64,000 bases of DNA from Cyrtodaria siliqua (Eukaryota; Mollusca; Bivalvia; Adapedonta; Hiatellidae): contig JAWPHD010000239.1 in assembly GCA_037043455.1 (NCBI GenBank), positions 485,250 through 549,249 of the forward strand. The letters run 5' to 3'. How positions within the stretch are numbered: the stretch's first letter is position 1; each line of letters starts with the position of its first letter. The notes below the pieces were generated by a model. The model made no database searches. It saw nothing but the letters and a program-made list of their open reading frames with translations, and was not told the DNA's origin. A program made the position numbers and the translations under genes. Shown here piece after piece: positions 23,025 to 36,500 of this stretch.

Positions 23025-24939
23025 GTATAAATATTATGTGAAAATGTAGAAGGTGTCGGACCAGTCAGGAAGTACCGTCCGGGTCGTAGGGTGCTAAAGC
23101 AGTTCCTTGAAAAAATCCAAAATTTCTGTTTGCTTGTGTTTTTCCCAAGATTACTTTTTATTTGATTGTTAAATCTAACCTGAGGTTAAAGTAGTATGTC
23201 TGTTGTCATGAATAGTAAGTATTTTACTGTGTTTGTCAGGATTATTTCGTTGGAGAGTGTGAGCACAGAGGTTAGGTAGAGATGTGGTTTTGACAGATGT
23301 TTATTTCAAAATACGCATAGTGTGTAGTGTGAAAAACTGAATCGGTGTTTTATTCCAGATATGGGATCGTTTGCTAGCCAAATGTGTTTAATACACAAAA
23401 TAAAAGTGTATTTAAGCGAACGAATGTTGTGGAACTTGTGACTGATCTCCAAATATAGCCTATATTGCATTGTGTTCAATGGGCAGATTTTCACGGGTCG
23501 ACACCAGAAGTGTCAATTGTAAACTGCAAATAATTAATCCAACGACATGTGATACAGCCCTACAGCCGGTGTTGTATATCACCTGAAACTTCATATTATT
23601 TGATGGTATAGGTGAATATTTGCCTTTCTTTATGGGTCACGAACTCAAATCTAGTCTGGCCGTTAGATCAATAGTAAATAAATAGTTTTAGCGGCTGGGT
23701 CATGACATGTCCGAAACGGTTGTATAATATGGTCCGATCATTCGGTCAGTGGTTGAGTTAAGCTTACGTGTACATATTTAAACTATTCGATTATTAGTAT
23801 TATTAGTGGAAGTAGTAGTTGTATAATACGTGGTATTGTACGTATAGCTGTAGAATTAAGTTCATGTTTCTGACTATAATATGCAATTATCATCGTCAGT
23901 TAGTGTTTCGTAAACAGGACTGTTGATTGTTATTGGTGAAAGGATTTGTACCTGGATAAAAGAAAAAACAGGTAATAATCATGAAGCATGCACCGATATC
24001 GAAGAAGAAATGTTATACCGAATTATTGTAGCAATTTGTTGACACAGTGCGATAACATTAACTTTCGCAATCACTGTCAGCAAATTAATCTTCTTGAAAA
24101 CAGGATTGTATATATTTACGCTAAAGGTAGCACGGTGTTCAATGGTATCACGGTACTTAAATGATTTGACGGAAAAAAATAATTGTAAACAATATGCAAT
24201 GAAAAAGAAAATATAAATACTTTCTTCTACTAAATCGTTATAATATTAAATGTAATAAACCTTACATAAAAATGTAGTTAGATTTGAAAAGAAGGGTCCC
24301 CTCACTGATCTAGTTACTATATTTGAAGTTTTATGATATCAAGGTACGCACGCATTGTGTATCATTTATTTGTTAGAAACTGGTATACGATACAACAAGT
24401 GACCATTTCTAGAAACATTAATATATGACAGCCTGATCATTGCCTCAAATTATGAAGAATTGTTGAAGAAATATAAACCAGAAAATTCATAGATACATTG
24501 CCCTTGGTGAAAAGAGGAATCCTATTAAGTTTGCAGTCAGTAGTTCAAAGGACATTATCATGCTTATTTGGAAATACATATTCCATGTCATTACTTCAAA
24601 AGCGTAACACCCACATTCAACGTTACCTTGACCGCCAATCCGTTCAATAATTCCAAGAGTATAACACTTACATTCCTGAAACTTGTTAGGCACACTGTCC
24701 TTGGTGAAAGGAGGAACCCTGTTGCATTTGGGGTTCAGTAGGTCACCAAGGTCACATTGACTTAATCCTGAGAAACATTTTCTCCACTGTAACGTGTAAT
24801 TGTTTGACCTACAATCTTGTAACTTTAAAGATATAGTAGCTATGTTAAAACAATGACTCCCATTAATTTTGGAGTTAAGATCAGTAACCTGCTCTTGAAA
24901 AACGTCGTCTGAACTTTAATTAAACTCTAATATATTGTA
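23025..24939. other. no gene recognised; possible 5' UTR/intron region
   Basis: Mostly unique-looking sequence with only short chance frames. Near 24497 and 24698 two related CCTTGGTGAAAGGAGGAA blocks occur about 200 bp apart. If the candidate promoter is real, this stretch would contain the elongase 5' untranslated exon and its intron, but I cannot place an exon. Confidence 0.4.
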
Positions 24940-25870
24940 ACCGGACGGGACTTTATCATTGTCCGTCCATGTCCGAAATTCGTATCCGTGCTATAACTTC
25001 TTTATCTGTCAGTGGATTTCAATAATATAATTCACAAATGGCCACCACCATGACACCATGTGTTGCGGCCAGGTTCCTGTCTTGAAGGTCAAGGTCACAC
25101 ATGTACTTTAAAGGTTTCGTGTCCAGGCTATAACTTCTTCAATTATCAAACAATTTGAATACTATTTGAATACTATTTACTATTATACAGAAATGTTCAC
25201 CATGAGATAAAACCCATGGACCTACCTTCAAGGTCAAGGTCATATATACACTTTGAAGGTTATTTATAATTTCGTGTCCGGGTTATAACGTATTGATCTG
25301 CCCTTGGATTCTATTACTATTATACACACATGTTCACTACCATGAGACGAGGTGTCGCGACTAAGAGCCAGGTCCCTCCTTTCAAGGTCAAGGTCACACA
25401 TGTACTTGAAGGTCATTGCTTAAAATTTTGTGCCCGGGCTTTAGCTTCTTTATTTATTTTTGGATTCCAATAATATTACACACAATTGTTCACTACTATG
25501 AGACAATTTTTCGCGACTATGAGCCAGGTCACTACCTTCGAGGTCAAGGTCACATATATACTTCGAACTGGCAACCGATCGATATATTCTTTGTCCATCA
25601 TTGGATTCCAATACTATTATACACACATTTTCACCACAATGAGGCTGTGTCCCGAAAAACTGCAAGATGCCTGACATCAAGGTCAAGGTCATACTCTGCT
25701 GGTTATTGCTATACTTGTGTGTCTGGGGTTTAGATTCTTTATATATAATTGTATGCTAATAAGATTACACAAATATGTTCACCACCATGAGACAATGTTT
25801 CGCGACCAAAGCAAAATGCCTACCCTCAAGGTCAAGGTCACACTAACACTAAGAATGTTTTTGCTTATCT
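24940..25870. repeat. tandem units of about 150 bp carrying AGGTCAAGGTCA
   Basis: Six imperfect units, each with a CAAGGTCAAGGTCA block (near 25085, 25231, 25383, 25541, 25679, 25828), TTGGATTCCAATAATATTA, TGTTCACYACCATGAGA and a TTTCGTGTCCGGGCTATAAC block. Spacing is 138-158 bp. It has no coding potential. AGGTCA is the nuclear-receptor half-site; whether it matters here is unknown. Confidence 0.8.
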
Positions 25871-26014
25871 AGACTTTGTTCTTACAAGTCGACTTATAAG
25901 GGCTTAAAAGTCGTCTTAATAGCTGAAACAAGTATCGCCACTAAATTGTATCGACGGCAGTTATATGCCACCATATAAAACAGACACCAGTTATTTAACA
26001 TAACTTTGTTTGTT

Positions 26015-26240
26015 TGTTTGTTTGTTTGTTTGTATGGTGTTTTTACGTCATTTTCAACACATGTAAGGTTATATATGACGGTCGATTTTTGTGGTGGAGG
26101 CAGACCACACACTTTTCCTGGGTAGAACCAGTACTGTACACCTCCCGCCATCCGTAAGAATCGACACTTCCTCACTTACAAATCGAGCTCCCAGTGGGAT
26201 TCGAACCCGCAACATAACTTGTAAATCATGGTCACTATCG
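26015..26240 (-). mobile_element. tRNA-derived SINE, family 2, copy 1
   Basis: On the minus strand the head carries GCGGGTTCGAATCCCACTGG, a B-box-like sequence. The body is recognisable on the plus strand as ATATATGACGGTCGATTTTT, GTGGAGGCAGACCAC and TCCTGGGTAGAACCAGTAC. The 3' end is in the TGTTTGTTTGTATGG region. Four more copies lie at 26735, 34785, 35225 and 44525. Confidence 0.75.
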
Positions 26241-26734
26241 GAAATAAATACAATATCATCAATATATAGGTTTACCACCACCAATTGGATGTAAACATTC
26301 GCGGTGTAGTCGAATGTAGTTCCTTTAATAAAAAGTAATCCCTCCTTTTTTGATTATAAGTAGGGGAAAACTGCCCATTTCCATTCGATTTTGTTGTTGT
26401 ATGTATAAGAAGGTTTAACTGGATCACTGGGGAACTTTTTCGAAATTTCGAATCTATGCAAACACTTTGTGAGCAGCTATCAATGAAAACAGCTGACCCT
26501 TGAAAAAAAGAAATTTCTTACATGTCTTGTGACCCCGTATTTTCTGGTTATTTTTCTAATAGAAAATTAGTTTTCTATATGAAAATTACATTGCTGCATT
26601 ATCCATACTTGAGTTGAAGTTGCAGCAAATCATTAATAGGTGACATTTTAACATTGTTGTCAATGGGGAAAATAATAGGTGGTTTTAAACCTAGAAACAG
26701 TATATGGTACATTGCTCGACAAGGATAGTTGCGT
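26241..26734. other. no feature recognised
   Basis: AT-rich spacer between two SINE copies. Confidence 0.4.
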
Positions 26735-26990
26735 ACAGAATGTTTGTATGGTGTTTGACGTCATTTTCAACACATGTAAGGTAATATATGACGGTCGATT
26801 TTTTTGTGGTGGAGGCAGACCACCCACTTTTCCTGGGTAGAACCAGTACTGTACACCTTCCGCCATCCGTTAGAATCGATACTTTTTCACTTACAAGTCG
26901 AGCTCCCAGTGGGATTCGAACCCGCAGCGGTGAGAGGCGAAGGTTTACAACGCAGCATCGTTAACCATTCGATAGGCGAAGATCAACAAC
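26735..26990 (-). mobile_element. tRNA-derived SINE, family 2, copy 2
   Basis: The fullest copy. On the minus strand the tRNA-like head extends past the B box (GCGGGTTCGAATCCCACTGG) through CTTCGCCTCTCACCGCTG. The body and tail match the other copies (TTGACGTCATTTTCAACAC, TGACGGTCGATTTTTTTGTG). Confidence 0.75.
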
Positions 26991-27488
26991 GGTAACGATA
27001 TATAACAATCAGCCGCTATGTGGCATTTTTTGGAGTTGGTGTGATAAATAGAATTTCTCTTTCGTGGCTATTTGATATCGAATTTATTGACCTTGTCAAC
27101 AAGATTGATATTTAACAGGCACTCATGTAAAAGCTTCTATATTTGCAAGTACAGATTTACCAATTCCCACAATTCTGGATGTTTAACTCCAATTTCTGAA
27201 AACTGAACATTTTGCGGGATGTTCCACCTCATACCGACACCCACTCTCCATCCCAGCCCCACACATCCTCACCCTCAACATAATCTTAAATATCATCCGT
27301 CACTTAACCACGGAAACTTTACCCGCAAGCACTTGTTGACTAAGGATTTATGTCTTGTATAGAATATTACCCAAGCTGAGACGCCAACAAGTTAGACCTA
27401 AGCAGTCTGGTTTCACGACTTGTAAATAAGTAACACAAAGAATGATGATTAGTTGATAACTGATGGTCTTATGTGCTCTCTGTTATAG
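26991..27488. other. unique-looking sequence upstream of the first coding exon
   Basis: No repeat recognised. It ends in TCTCTGTTATAG, a plausible splice acceptor for the exon with the start codon. Confidence 0.4.
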
Positions 27489-27554
27489 GTGTCAAGATGA
27501 ATTCACCCAATATGTCTGTTACACAACTTTACGAGTGGATACTGTCGAACGGAG
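27489..27554 (+). CDS. ELOVL4-like: elongase coding exon 1
   Basis: Begins after an acceptor-like TTATAG, 8 bases before the ATG at 27497, which implies an upstream non-coding exon. It encodes [19 protein letters not shown] plus the first base of an Asp codon. The donor is GGAG|GTAATA. This phase-1 end is the one that joins exon 2 in frame. A start at the second Met (codon 6) is possible but less likely. Confidence 0.85.
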
Positions 27555-30500
27555 GTAATATATATGTTCTTATAAATGAGGTAAGATTCTTAACGTATAT
27601 TGTACTTATAAAGGCGGTAACGTATATTGTTTATCAAGGTGGTAACATATATTGTACTTATAAAGGTGGTAACGTATAGAGTACTTATAAATGCGGTAAC
27701 ATATATTGTACTTATAAACGAGGTAACAATGGTAACGTATATCGTATTTATAAAGGAGGTAACGTACATTGTACTTCTAAAGGAATCAACATATATTGTA
27801 GTTATCAAGGATGTAACGTGTATTGTACTTATAAAGGAGATAACGTATACTTTACTTGTAAAAGAGGTAACGTATATTGTACTTATAAACGATGTAACTT
27901 ATATTTTACTTATAAAGGAGGTAACGTATAATTTACCTATAAAGGAGGTAACGTATACTTTAGTTATAAAGGAGGTAACGTATAATTTACTTATAAAGGA
28001 GGTAACGTATATTGTATTTATAAAGGAGGTAACTTATAATTTACTTATAAAGGAGGTAACGTGTCTTGTATTTATAAAGGAGGTAACGTATAATTTACTC
28101 ACAAAGGAGGTAACGTGTATTGTATTTATAAAGGAGGTATCGTATATTGTACTTATAAAGGAGGTAACGTATATTGTACTTATAAAGGAGGTAACGTATA
28201 CTTAACTTATAAAGGAGGTAACGCGTATTGTACTTATAAAGGAGAAAACGTATATTGCACTTATAAAAAAGTTAACGTATGTTGTACTTATAAAGGAGGT
28301 AACGTATATTGTACATATGAATGAGGTAATGTATACTTAACGTATAAAATAGATAATGTATATTGTACTTATAAAGGAAGTAACGTTACTTTACTTATAA
28401 AGGAGGTAACGTATACTTTACTTATAAAGGAGGTAACATATATACGTTACTCATAAAGGAGGTTAACGTATATTCTGCTTATAAACGAGGTAACGTTTAT
28501 TGTACTTATAAACGGGGTAACGTGTACTATACTTATAAGGAGGTAACGCATTTTGTAGTTATAAACTAGGTAAAGTTTATTGTACTTATAAAGGATATAA
28601 CGTATATTTTACTTATAAAGGATATAACGTATATTTTACTTATAAATGAGGTAACGTATATTATACTTATAAAGGAGGTAACGTATATTGTACTTATAAA
28701 TGAGGTAACGTATATTCTACTTATAAAGGAGGTAAAGTATATTGTACTTATAAATGAGGTAACGTATATTATACTTATAAAGGAGGTAAAGTATATTGTA
28801 CTTATAAATGAGGTAACGTATATTATACTTATAAAGGAGGTAAAGTATATTATACTTATAAAGGAGATAACGTATATTGTACTTATAAATGAGGTAACGT
28901 ATATTATACTTATAAAGGAGGTAAAGTATATTGTACTTATAAATGAGGTAACGTATATTATACTTATAAAGGAGGTAAAGTATATTGTACTTATAAAGGA
29001 GGTAAAGTATATTGTACTTATAAAGGAGGTAACGTATATTGTACTTATAAAGGAGGTAACGTATATTGTACTTATAAATGAGGTAAAGTATATTATACTT
29101 ATAAAGGAGATAACGTATATTTTACTTATAAATGAGGTAAAGTATATTATACTTATAAAGGAGATAACGTATATTGTACTTATAAAGGAGGTAACGTATA
29201 TTTTACTTATAAATGAGGTAAAGTATATTATACTTATAAAGGAGATAACGTATATTTTACTTATAAATGAGGTAAAGTATATTATACTTATAAAGGAGGT
29301 AACGTATATTTTACTTATAAATGAGGTAAAGTATATTATACTTATAAAGGAGATAACGTATATTTTACTTATAAATGAGGTAAAGTATATTATACTTATA
29401 AAGGAGATAACGTATATTATACTTATAAAGGAGATAACGTATATTGTACTTATAAATGAGGTAACGTATATTATACTTATAAAGGAGGTAAAGTATATTG
29501 TACTTATAAAGGAGGTAACGTATATTGTACTTATAAAGGAGATAACGTATATTCTACTTATAAAGGAGGTAAAGTATATTGTACTTATAAAGGAGGTAAC
29601 GTATATTCTACTTATAAAGGAGGTAACGTATATTCTACTTATAAAGGAGATAACGTATATTGTACTTATAAAGGAGATAACGTATATTCTACTTATAAAG
29701 GAGGTAAAGTATATTGTACTTATAAAGGAGGTAACGTATATTGTACTTATAAAGGAGGTAACGTATATTCTACTTATAAAGGAGGTAAAGTATATTATAC
29801 TTATAAAGGAGGTAACGTATATTCTACTTATAAAGGAGATAACGTATATTGTACTTATAAAGGAGATAACGTATATTCTACTTATAAAGGAGGTAAAGTA
29901 TATTGTACTTATAAAGGAGGTAACGTATATTGTACTTATAAAGGAGGTAACGTATATTCTACTTATAAAGGAGGTAAAGTATATTATACTTATAAAGGAG
30001 GTAACGTATATTCTACTTATAAAGGAGGTAACGTATATTCTACTTATAAAGGAGGTAACGTATATTCTACTTATAAAGGAGATAACGTATATTCTACTTA
30101 TAAAGGAGATAACGTATATTGTACTTATAAAGGAGATAACGTATATTCTACTTATAAAGGAGGTAAAGTATATTGTACTTATAAAGGAGGTAACGTATAT
30201 TGTACTTATAAAGGAGGTAACGTATATTCTACTTATAAAGGAGGTAAAGTATATTATACTTATAAAGGAGGTAACGTATATTCTACTTATAAAGGAGATA
30301 ACGTATATTGTACTTATAAAGGAGATAACGTATATTCTACTTATAAAGGAGGTAAAGTATATTGTACTTATAAAGGAGGTAACGTATATTGTACTTATAA
30401 AGGAGGTAACGTATATTCTACTTATAAAGGAGGTAAAGTATATTGTACTTATAAAGGAGGTAACGTATATTGTACTTATAAAGGAGGTAACGTATATTCT

Positions 30501-33500
30501 ACTTATAAAGGAGGTAAAGTATATTATACTTATAAAGGAGGTAACGTATATTCTACTTATAAAGGAGGTAACGTATATTCTACTTATAAAGGAGGTTACG
30601 TATATTCTACTTATAAAGGAGATAACGTATATTCTACTTATAAAGGAGGTAACGTATATTCTACTTATAAAGGAGATAACGTATGTTCTACTTATAAAGG
30701 AGGTAACGTATATTCTACTTATAAAGGAGATAACGTATATTCTACTTATAAAGGAGATAACGTATATTCTACTTATAAAGGAGGTAACGTATATTCTACT
30801 TATAAAGGAGGTAACGTATATTCTACTTATAAAGGAGGTAACGTATATTCTACTTATAAAGGAGGTAACGTATATTCTACTTATAAAGGAGATAACGTAT
30901 ATTGTACTTATAAAGGAGATAACGTATATTCTACTTATAAAGGAGGTAAAGTATATTGTACTTATAAAGGAGGTAACGTATATTGTACTTATAAAGGAGG
31001 TAACGTATATTCTACTTATAAAGGAGGTAAAGTATATTATACTTATAAAGGAGGTAACGTATATTCTACTTATAAAGGAGGTAACGTATATTCTACTTAT
31101 AAAGGAGGTAACGTATATTGTACTTATAAAGGAGGTAACGTATATTGTACTTATAAAGGAGATAACGTATATTCTACTTATAAAGGAGGTAAAGTATATT
31201 GTACTTATAAAGGAGGTAACGTATATTGTACTTATAAAGGAGGTAACGTATATTCTACTTATAAAGGAGGTAAAGTATATTATACTTATAAAGGAGGTAA
31301 CGTATATTCTACTTATAAAGGAGGTAACGTATACTATACTTATAAAGGAGATAACGTATATTGTACTTATAAAGGAGGTAACGTATATTCTACTTATAAA
31401 GGAGGTAACGTATATTGTACTTATAAAGGAGGTAACGTATATTCTACTTATAAAGGAGGTAACGTATATTGTACTTATAAAGGAGATAACGTATATTCTA
31501 CTTATAAAGGAGGTAAAGTATATTGTACTTATAAAGGAGGTAACGTATATTGTACTTATAAAGGAGGTAACGTATATTCTACTTATAAAGGAGGTAACGT
31601 ATATTGTACTTATAAAGGAGATAACGTATATTCTACTTATAAAGGAGGTAAAGTATATTGTACTTATAAAGGAGGTAACGTATATTGTACTTATAAAGGA
31701 GGTAACGTATATTCTACTTATAAAGGAGGTAACGTATATTGTACTTATAAAGGAGATAACGTATATTCTACTTATAAAGGAGGTAAAGTATATTGTACTT
31801 ATAAAGGAGGTAACGTATATTGTACTTATAAAGGAGGTAACGTATATTCTACTTATAAAGGAGGTAACGTATATTCTACTTATAAAGGAGGTAAAGTATA
31901 TTATACTTATAAAGGAGGTAACGTATATTCTACTTATAAAGGAGGTAACGTATATTCTACTTATAAAGGAGATAACGTATATTGTACTTATAAAGGAGAT
32001 AACGTATATTCTACTTATAAAGGAGGTAACGTATATTCTACTTATAAAGGAGATAACGTATATTCTACTTATAAAGGAGGTAAAGTATATTGTACTTATA
32101 AAGGAGGTAACGTATATTGTACTTATAAAGGAGGTAACGTATATTCTACTTATAAAGGAGGTAACGTATATTGTACTTATAAAGGAGATAACGTATATTC
32201 TACTTATAAAGGAGGTAAAGTATATTGTACTTATAAAGGAGGTAACGTATATTGTACTTATAAAGGAGGTAACGTATATTCTACTTATAAAGGAGGTAAC
32301 GTATATTCTACTTATAAAGGAGGTAAAGTATATTATACTTATAAAGGAGGTAACGTATATTCTACTTATAAAGGAGGTAACGTATATTCTACTTATAAAG
32401 GAGATAACGTATATTGTACTTATAAAGGAGATAACGTATATTCTACTTATAAAGGAGGTAAAGTATATTGTACTTATAAAGGAGGTAACGTATATTGTAC
32501 TTATAAAGGAGGTAACGTATATTCTACTTATAAAGGAGGTAACGTATATTGTACTTATAAAGGAGGTAACGTATATTCTACTTATAAAGGAGGTAAAGTA
32601 TATTGTACTTATAAAGAAGGTAAAGTATATTGTACTTATAAAGGAGGTAAAGTATATTGTACTTATAAAGGAGGTAACGTATATTGTACTTATAAAGGAG
32701 GTAACGTATATTCTACTTATAAAGGAGGTAACGTATATTCTACTTATAAAGGAGGTAACGTATATTCTACTTATAAAGGAGGTAACGTATATTGTACTTA
32801 TAAAGGAGGTAACGTATATTCTACTTATAAAGGAGGTAACGTATATTGTACTTATAAAGGAGGTAACGTATATTCTACTTATAAAGGAGGTAACGTATAT
32901 TGTACTTATAAAGGAGATAACGTATATTCTACTTATAAAGGAGGTAAAGTATATTGTACTTATAAAGGAGGTAACGTATATTGTACTTATAAAGGAGGTA
33001 ACGTATATTCTACTTATAAAGGAGGTAACGTATATTGTACTTATAAAGGAGGTAACGTATATTGTACTTATAAAGGAGGTAACGTATATTGTACTTATAA
33101 AGGAGATAACGTATATTCTACTTATAAAGGAGGTAAAGTATATTGTACTTATAAAGGAGGTAACGTATATTGTACTTATAAAGGAGGTAACGTATATTCT
33201 ACTTATAAAGGAGGTAACGTATATTCTACTTATGAAGGAGGTAAAGTATATTATACTTATAAAGGAGGTAACGTATATTCTACTTATAAAGGAGGTAACG
33301 TATATTCTACTTATAAAGGAGATAACGTATATTGTACTTATAAAGGAGATAACGTATATTGTACTTATAAAGGAGATAACGTATATTCTACTTATAAAGG
33401 AGGTAACGTATATTGTACTTATAAAGAAGGTAACGTATATTATACTTATAAAGGAGGTAAAGTATATTCTACTTATAAAGGAGGTAACGTATATTCTACT

Positions 33501-36500
33501 TATAAAGGAGGTAACGTATATTCTACTTATAAAGGAGATAACGTATATTGTACTTATAAAGGAGGTAACGTATATTCTACTTATAAAGGAGGTAACGTAT
33601 ATTCTACTTATAAAGGAGGTAACGTATATTATACTTATAAAGGAGGTAACGTATATTCTACTTATAAAGGAGATAACGTATATTCTACTTATAAAGGAGA
33701 TAACGTATATTGTACTTATAAAGGAGGTAACGTATACTATACTTATAAAGGAGGTAAAGTATATTATACTTATAAAGGAGGTAACGTATATTCTACTTAT
33801 AAAGGAGGTAACGTATATTGTACTTATAAAGGAGGTAACGTATATTCTACTTATAAAGGAGGTAACGTATATTGTACTTATAAAGGAGGTAACGTATATT
33901 CTACTTATAAAGGAGGTAAAGTATATTGTACTTATAAAGAAGGTAAAGTATATTGTACTTATAAAGGAGGTAAAGTATATTGTACTTATAAAGGAGGTAA
34001 CGTATATTGTACTTATAAAGGAGGTAACGTATATTATACTTATAAAGGAGGTAACGTATATTCTACTTATAAAGGAGATAACGTATATTCTACTTATAAA
34101 GGAGATAACGTATATTGTACTTATAAAGGAGGTAACGTATACTATACTTATAAAGGAGGTAAAGTATATTATACTTATAAAGGAGGTAACGTATATTCTA
34201 CTTATAAAGGAGGTAACGTATACTATACTTATAAAGGAGGTAAAGTATATTATACTTATAAAGGAGGTAACGTATATTCTACTTATAAAGGAGGTAACGT
34301 ATATTGTACTTATAAAGGAGGTAACGTATATTCTACTTATAAAGGAGGTAACGTATATTGTACTTGTAAACTATATAATTTATTTGATGAATACTTATTT
34401 CAAAATGATATGGAAACAAAGATAGTTGCTAAGTGAATTTTTCGATGCAACTGTAGCCTGAGTTGCTTAAACTTATGATTGCATTTTATTCACTTTTTTG
34501 ATTCGTATCTTATCAATACTTTATGTTAAAAGTTACACGATTTTTTTAAAGTTTAATTTTTTTTTCTTTTTTTTTTTTCGAAGAAATCCTAAACGTTACT
34601 TCTTCATTCTCTTTCCCATACTGAGCCAGACACACTTAGTAAGAGTATTGAACTGAGTTTTATGTCTAAAATAAATGTATTGCTTCTTGTTATATCATAT
34701 TTTCTGAAAGTTATGTTTCCTTCCAAACCTTGAAGTAAAACATTTTAAACAATAAACATTAGTTATATAGAATACAATATGGAAAATATCCTGATGCGCT
34801 ACCATGGCCGGAATAGTAAAGAAGCTACGTCTGAAACGTTCTCGCCTCTCACCACTGCGGGTTCGAATCCCTCTGGAAGCTCGACTTGTCAAGTGTGAAC
34901 GTGTCGATTCTTACGGATGGCGGGAGGTATACTATACTGGTTCTACCAAATGAATGAACGGTAGTCTGCCTCTACCACAAACAAATCCACCGTCATATAT
35001 GACCTAACTTGTGCTAAAAATATCGTAAAACCCCATTCAAACCATGATGCGTTATAACTTTGGTTCAGCATACTTCACAACCAACATGACCGCATACAGC
35101 TTAAGTACTCACATTAATTTATTTTACGTATACATGTTCACGTACTTGGTGACGACTTTGCGTCTGTGTATTGATGTCATTTTATTGGACGCAATGGCAA
35201 CACGAAATTTAAATAACGGTGGGTTGATTGAATGGTGTTTTGCGTCAATTTTTAGCACATTTTAGGATATACTCGTGTATGACGGTCGATTTTTTCGTGG
35301 TGGAGGCAGAACACCCACCTTTTCCTGGGAAGAAAAACTATGTATGCATCCCGCCATCCGTAAGGATGGACACTTTCTCACAAGTCGAACTCCCAGTTGG
35401 ACTCAACGTTATATAGGATAAAATAATAACAATTTTCGAGGTAGTTATAATTTATATATATTATATATATATTGTCATCATACATTTCAGACCCTCGTGT
35501 TCATGACTGGCCCTTGATGGCAACACCTGGTCCCACGTTGACAATATTCGTCATGTATTTGGTTGCAGTGAAGCAGGGGCCCAAACTTATGGAGTCGCAG
35601 AAGGCCATTGACTTATCCAAACTAATTGTGTTATACAATCTCGGATTAGTTCTGCTATCATCATATATGTTTTATGAGGTAACACACACAAACCATTATT
35701 TTGCCCTGTATAGAAACTATGTGCGTGGAACGACACAATTGCCAGTAACCTAATACATAGTCGACCGTACAAGTAATCTTTTATCTGTCAGTTTTATTTG
35801 TTTTATAATTGTATTATTCTTAATAAATTAAAACTATTCAACCATCATGACATTCAGTTTATAATATGGATGAAAAAGACAACCGGCGTCTTCAATATAT
35901 AGAGTAAGGCCCAACCGGCTTCCGAAATCAATATGTTTAGGTAGATTAGGTTGCCGCGTGGGCGTCTGCTATTGGCCGAGGCGCTGTGTCGAGAATGGTG
36001 TCCAATTTGTTATGCAGGAACTAAAGATTACTGTATGGGTGATATGCTTACGTGACGGTGTTTTTTGTCCGCGCAAAGATTTTTGTCCGCAATATTGAGT
36101 CACTTTTTATCCGTATTTGTTTTCTGGTGCTTTTTGTCCGCATGGCGCTTTTTGTCTGCAAAATCTAATTGACGTTTTCGTCCGCGCGCCGCTTTTTGCC
36201 TGAACATTTTGAGGCTTTTTGTACGCGCGTGCGTGAGTAGGACCCCAGCCTGGGCTTAATGCGGATTGTTGGAACACAGCTGTAAACTAGGAGTCTGTTC
36301 TTTCAGTTCCTGGTGACATCCGTACTTGCTGGGTACAGCTACCTCTGTTGTTCTTTCAGTTTCTAGTGACATCCGTACTTGCTGGGTACAGCTACCTCTG
36401 TCAACCTGTTGACTACTCCGCAGACCCTTTGGCACTCAGAGTAATTTATTTTATTTTTGGGGAGGGGGTAGAGAATTTCTGTAGGTAACTGTAAATGACT

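Noticed and set aside
27627..28324. Open frames of 192 and 69 codons in the early part of the array
   Set aside because: Same explanation as above; repeats of KEVTYIVLI and YKGGNVYCT only.
33232..34425. 397-codon open frame with a 9-residue periodic protein (IKEVTYILL)
   Set aside because: It is the 27-bp intronic array read in frame. The unit is divisible by 3 and lacks stops in two frames, and the array lies between elongase exons 1 and 2.
36307..36348. Upstream copy of exon 3 as a genuine extra coding exon
   Set aside because: It has no donor of its own before the second acceptor and reads into a TAG, so including it breaks the protein.
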